The notes beneath the pieces are model-generated. The model searched no databases. It was given only the letters and a program-made list of their open reading frames with translations, and was not told the DNA's origin. Positions 7,164 to 9,288 of a DNA stretch of 9,288 nt are shown in pieces (position 1 is the stretch's first letter; every line of letters begins with the position of its first letter). Made by a program: the position numbers and the translations under genes. Source of the DNA: Micrococcales bacterium (GTDB taxonomy: Bacteria > Actinomycetota > Actinomycetes > Actinomycetales > Dermatophilaceae); the NCBI GenBank assembly GCA_003157445.1, contig PMJN01000208.1, positions 1-9,288 on the forward strand, written 5' to 3'.

Positions 7164-8515
7164 GCCGGGTCTCCCTGGTCGTCCTGGTCGAGATCCTCCG
7201 GCAGAAGCTGACGAAGCTGATCGGTGGTGGGCGCCTCGATATCGCGAAGCCGCCACGCGTGGGCGCCGATTGCGGCCTCCAGTGTGTTGCGAGAGAAACG
7301 ACCGTTGCCAAAGGTGCTGCTGCGGGTTGTCACGGCCAACAGCTCCCGGAAGTGGGTCAGCGCCTCCGGGGTGAGTTCGTAGTCGGCACTATCGGCCAGC
7401 AGTGTCAAGATCTTGGCCAGCTCATCGTCGGTGTAGTCGTCGAAATCAATAGTTGTTCGAAAGCGGCTCGCCAGGCCGGGGTTGGCCGCCACGAACGCTT
7501 CCATCGGCGCAGGGTATCCGGCGACGATGACCACGAGCTCGTCGCGCCGGTCCTCCATCTCCTTAACCAGGGTGTCGACGGCCTCGGTGCCGTACTGGTC
7601 GCCGGTCAGACTGTAGGCCTCGTCGATGAACAGCACGCCTCCGGCGGCCTTGGCGACGACCTCGGAGGTCTTGACTGCGGTCTGGCCGAGGAAACCCGCC
7701 ACGAGCTCGGAGCGGTCGACCTCGATCAGCTGGCCGAGCGACAGCAGCCCGAGCGCTGCATAGATACCGCCGACCAGCCGTGCCACTGTCGTCTTGCCGG
7801 TGCCGGGGTTGCCGGTGAACACCAGGTGCCGGGTGATCGTCGCGTTCTTCATCCCCGCGTCCGCGCGCAGATGCTCAACTCGCAGGATGGCTACCTGACG
7901 ATGGATCTCGCGCTTGACACGTTCTAGACCGATCAGGGCGTCGAGCTCGGCGAGCAACTCGTCGACGCTCTTGGGTTTGACCGGTTCCGGCTGTGGCGGT
8001 GCCGGCGCAGCCGCTCTTTCAAATGCAGCCCGCCTTAGCTGCCGGGCAGGCTCTGGTGTCGGGCTGGTCGCAGCACTGGGTTCGAGGTTGGCGGGTGTCG
8101 TCGGCAAAGCCATTGCCGGTCGCGCCCCGGCGGCCGTCAGCTGGGCGGCTGCAGCGACGCAGGCGTTGCCGATGACCCGCATCGTCGGTTCGCCCAGACT
8201 GCAGGCGGCCGAGACCACCTCAGCCAGCGCCTCGGCGTACGGCAGGCTCAGCGAGGACCCTTGGGCCACCAGGGCGCCGAGGGTCGCAGTCGGGGCGGCC
8301 CGCCAGCGTCGCCCGCGCGTGGCGGCATCGAAGAAGTCCTGGGTTGTCCCGCCGATTGCCACCGCCCAGTCCGCCGCAGCCCCGGGGGCGGACTCGGCAA
8401 TGGCCGCGGCCAGAGCCGAACCTTCACTTCTCGCGGTCTCAGCCTGCACGCCTGCGGACTCGGCTACTGAAATCAGGGTTCCCAGCGCCTGGTCCAGCGT
8501 CACCGTAGGGGTCAC
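7160..8515 (-). CDS. CbbX/SpoVK-like AAA+ ATPase with an unrecognised N-terminal domain
   Basis: The protein has 451 aa and starts at GTG 8515 inside the stop of the upstream gene (GTGA overlap); the next in-frame Met is only at residue 112. Residues 1-130 form an alanine-rich helical region that I cannot assign. Residues 131-182 are a Pro/Ala/Thr linker. The AAA+ module follows: a lead-in helix with LDALIGLERVKREI (191-204), Walker A GNPGTGKT (235-242), a pore loop VAGFLGQT (272-279), Walker B VLFIDE (294-299), sensor-1 region VIVAGYP (329-335), an arginine finger in NPGLASRF (Arg351) and a sensor-2 motif GNGRFSRN (403-410). This order and wording match the CbbX branch, whose hexamers remodel client proteins by threading them through the pore; the same branch includes SpoVK and the EccA-type ATPases. 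No RuBisCO genes are nearby, so the client is different. A role in remodelling TelA or the signalling proteins encoded here is inference. The stop overlaps the glnX start by 4 bp. Confidence 0.93.
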   Translation of the reverse strand: MTPTVTLDQALGTLISVAESAGVQAETARSEGSALAAAIAESAPGAAADWAVAIGGTTQDFFDAATRGRRWRAAPTATLGALVAQGSSLSLPYAEALAEVVSAACSLGEPTMRVIGNACVAAAAQLTAAGARPAMALPTTPANLEPSAATSPTPEPARQLRRAAFERAAAPAPPQPEPVKPKSVDELLAELDALIGLERVKREIHRQVAILRVEHLRADAGMKNATITRHLVFTGNPGTGKTTVARLVGGIYAALGLLSLGQLIEVDRSELVAGFLGQTAVKTSEVVAKAAGGVLFIDEAYSLTGDQYGTEAVDTLVKEMEDRRDELVVIVAGYPAPMEAFVAANPGLASRFRTTIDFDDYTDDELAKILTLLADSADYELTPEALTHFRELLAVTTRSSTFGNGRFSRNTLEAAIGAHAWRLRDIEAPTTDQLRQLLPEDLDQDDQGDPA

Positions 8516-9153
8516 GGCGAGCCCGTCCCGTTCGGCGGCTGCAGCCGGCCCGGCTCGTGTGTTGTTGGCTGCGGCGCAGCGCTGGGGTCAGCGCCGGGCG
8601 ACGGGCAAGGCGCTGGCGAGGGGTCGGGCGCAATTGTCACGTTCGGACCCAGCGACAGTGCACCGCCTGTCGAGGCGTTGCCGAACTTCTCTGCCAGGAA
8701 TCGGCCGTGGGCAACCAAAGCGTCAGCATCGGCGCGGCACACGGCGTCGAAGACCTTGTCCATGGTGGCGCCCAGCAGGTCGAGCTGGTCGATCAGGATC
8801 ATCAGCGAGGTCTTGCCGTGGTCGACCGGGCGGTTGTCGGCAAACTGGCGTGGCAGGCGCAGGTAGCCACCAATCGCCTCGGGCAGATAGTCCGTAGCGG
8901 TGGCCATGACGTTGTAGGCCTGAAGGCTGCCCGCGCCCAGGTTCGACAGTCGCGGGATGGTGTCGCGCACGGTCCGGGCGACCCTCGAGACCCTGGAGAC
9001 AACAGGCGCGGGGACCGCACCGCGGGCCACCATCGTCTCGACACCGTCGAGTGCGGCGAGCAGGTCGTCGCTGGTGGGAACCCTTGGCAGCTCGGGGCGT
9101 TCGGGCTCGCGACGGCGACCCGTCATCCGGGCGAAGAGCTCACTCAGCTCCAT
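8512..9153 (-). CDS. Conserved-looking helical protein of unknown function, possibly an XpaC-like partner of TelA
   Basis: This is a 213-aa soluble protein with no signal peptide or membrane segment. It starts at ATG 9153, preceded by GGGAGAG (9163-9169) at 9-nt spacing. Residues 1-28 are charged and proline-rich. Residues 29-158 form a predicted all-helical domain with the striking block TATDYLPEAIGGYLRLPRQF (85-104), then DHGKTSLMILIDQL (111-124) and a helix ending AHGRFLAEKF (148-157). Residues 165-213 are a low-complexity Pro/Ala/Gly tail. I do not recognise a named family with certainty. The YLP...YLRLP pattern in a helical protein next to TelA recalls XpaC, the usual partner of TelA in Firmicutes, so an analogous role is an inference. 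Its TGA overlaps the GTG start of the AAA+ gene by 4 bp, so the two are probably translationally coupled. GKTS is not in a P-loop context and should not be read as a Walker A. Confidence 0.88.
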   Translation of the reverse strand: MELSELFARMTGRRREPERPELPRVPTSDDLLAALDGVETMVARGAVPAPVVSRVSRVARTVRDTIPRLSNLGAGSLQAYNVMATATDYLPEAIGGYLRLPRQFADNRPVDHGKTSLMILIDQLDLLGATMDKVFDAVCRADADALVAHGRFLAEKFGNASTGGALSLGPNVTIAPDPSPAPCPSPGADPSAAPQPTTHEPGRLQPPNGTGSP

Positions 9154-9185
9154 GTGTCGATTCTCTCCCAGACCCTTTCAGTGAT

Positions 9186-9205
9186 CGTCAGCGACCGTCA
9201 GCGAC
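9186..9205. repeat. Two tandem copies of a 10-bp unit at the end of the upstream gene
   Basis: The unit CGTCAGCGAC occurs twice with no spacer (9186-9195 and 9196-9205). On the minus strand the copy nearer the coding region supplies the final Gly-Arg-stop of the truncated upstream gene; the second copy lies just after the stop. It is probably a small slippage duplication. Only two copies are present, so no regulatory meaning is claimed. Confidence 0.7.
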
Positions 9206-9288
9206 CCGTGCCAACAGTGTTGCCCAGATCAAGTGCGCCGCGGGTGACCTGCGGGTTCTGGCGTTCGACCCGGTCGAGATATTCACGG
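9198..9288 (-). CDS. C-terminal end of a probable TelA-type toxic anion resistance protein (5'-truncated by the window edge)
   Basis: Only the last 29 codons are present, in the frame that opens at 9287 and stops with TGA at 9200-9198. The visible start of this tail, REYLDRVERQ, is strongly helical and charged. It resembles the end of actinobacterial TelA/KlaA-family proteins, which finish in a long helical bundle with a similar R-x-Y-x-x-R pattern. TelA proteins are soluble coiled-coil proteins tied to tellurite and cell-envelope stress; their molecular action is poorly known. The neighbourhood (vWA, PP2C, kinase, AAA+) is one where TelA is expected, and this supports the call, but the identity rests on a very short piece. 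A second frame is also open here (GTG at 9286) and reads as an arginine-rich peptide with no family resemblance. A gap of 44 bp separates the stop from the next gene. The full gene lies beyond the right edge. Confidence 0.5.
   Translation of the reverse strand, partial: REYLDRVERQNPQVTRGALDLGNTVGTGR

Noticed and set aside
7164..7256. Upstream start of the GlnX gene (31 extra residues)
   Set aside because: It would overlap the AAA+ gene by about 97 bp and adds an Arg/Ser/Gly-rich stretch. The GTG at 7163 has a ribosome site and the usual GTGA overlap.
8803..8823. GKTS in the 213-aa protein as a possible P-loop
   Set aside because: There is no preceding glycine-rich loop or beta strand and no Walker B, and the surrounding sequence is helical.
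7914..8897. Long plus-strand open frame of 327 codons
   Set aside because: It lies opposite the AAA+ gene and the 213-aa gene, which have clear motifs or good coupling. Its translation is Ala/Arg/Ser-rich with no domain, as expected for an antisense frame in GC-rich DNA.
9196..9286. Alternative frame from GTG 9286 at the right edge
   Set aside because: It would give a 32-residue peptide without family resemblance, while the frame at 9287 reads as a natural helical C-terminus.

Overview
The window looks like chromosomal DNA of a high-GC actinobacterium. Base composition is GC-rich by eye, starts are a mix of ATG and GTG, and every confident gene lies on the minus strand. The strongest taxonomic clue is a GlnX-GlnH-PknG gene set, otherwise known from mycobacteria and relatives (M. 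tuberculosis Rv0412c-Rv0411c-Rv0410c). I cannot name the genus. Nothing suggests a mobile element, and there is no RNA gene or CRISPR array.

Layout, read in the direction of transcription (from high to low coordinates): (1) the last 29 codons of a gene entering from the right edge, probably a TelA-type toxic-anion-resistance protein; (2) a 213-aa helical protein of unknown function; (3) a CbbX-like AAA+ ATPase with an unrecognised N-terminal domain; (4) a four-TM, two-sensor-domain membrane protein of the GlnX type; (5) a GlnH-type amino-acid-binding lipoprotein; (6) a 408-aa soluble helical/coiled-coil protein of unknown function; (7) a PknG-type Ser/Thr kinase with rubredoxin-like zinc site and TPR tail; (8) a PP2C phosphatase preceded by two zinc ribbons; (9) the first 51 codons of a von Willebrand factor A (vWA) protein that leaves at the left edge. 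Five consecutive junctions (genes 2 to 7) are 4-bp ATGA/GTGA stop-start overlaps. The other gaps are 44, 48 and 80 bp, with no clear terminator, so the whole window reads as one operon whose promoter lies outside to the right.

How the genes may work together (inference): GlnH binds an amino acid outside the membrane, GlnX passes the signal inward, and PknG is the cytoplasmic kinase output, as shown for the mycobacterial homologues. Here that pathway is joined to a zinc-ribbon PP2C phosphatase and a vWA protein. These give a kinase/phosphatase/vWA triad like the TerY-P systems linked to tellurite/stress loci. On the upstream side the pathway is joined to TelA, a small partner protein and an AAA+ remodeller. 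The notable point is this merger of an amino-acid-sensing kinase pathway with a Ter/TelA-like stress module, including two conserved-looking genes with no assigned function.
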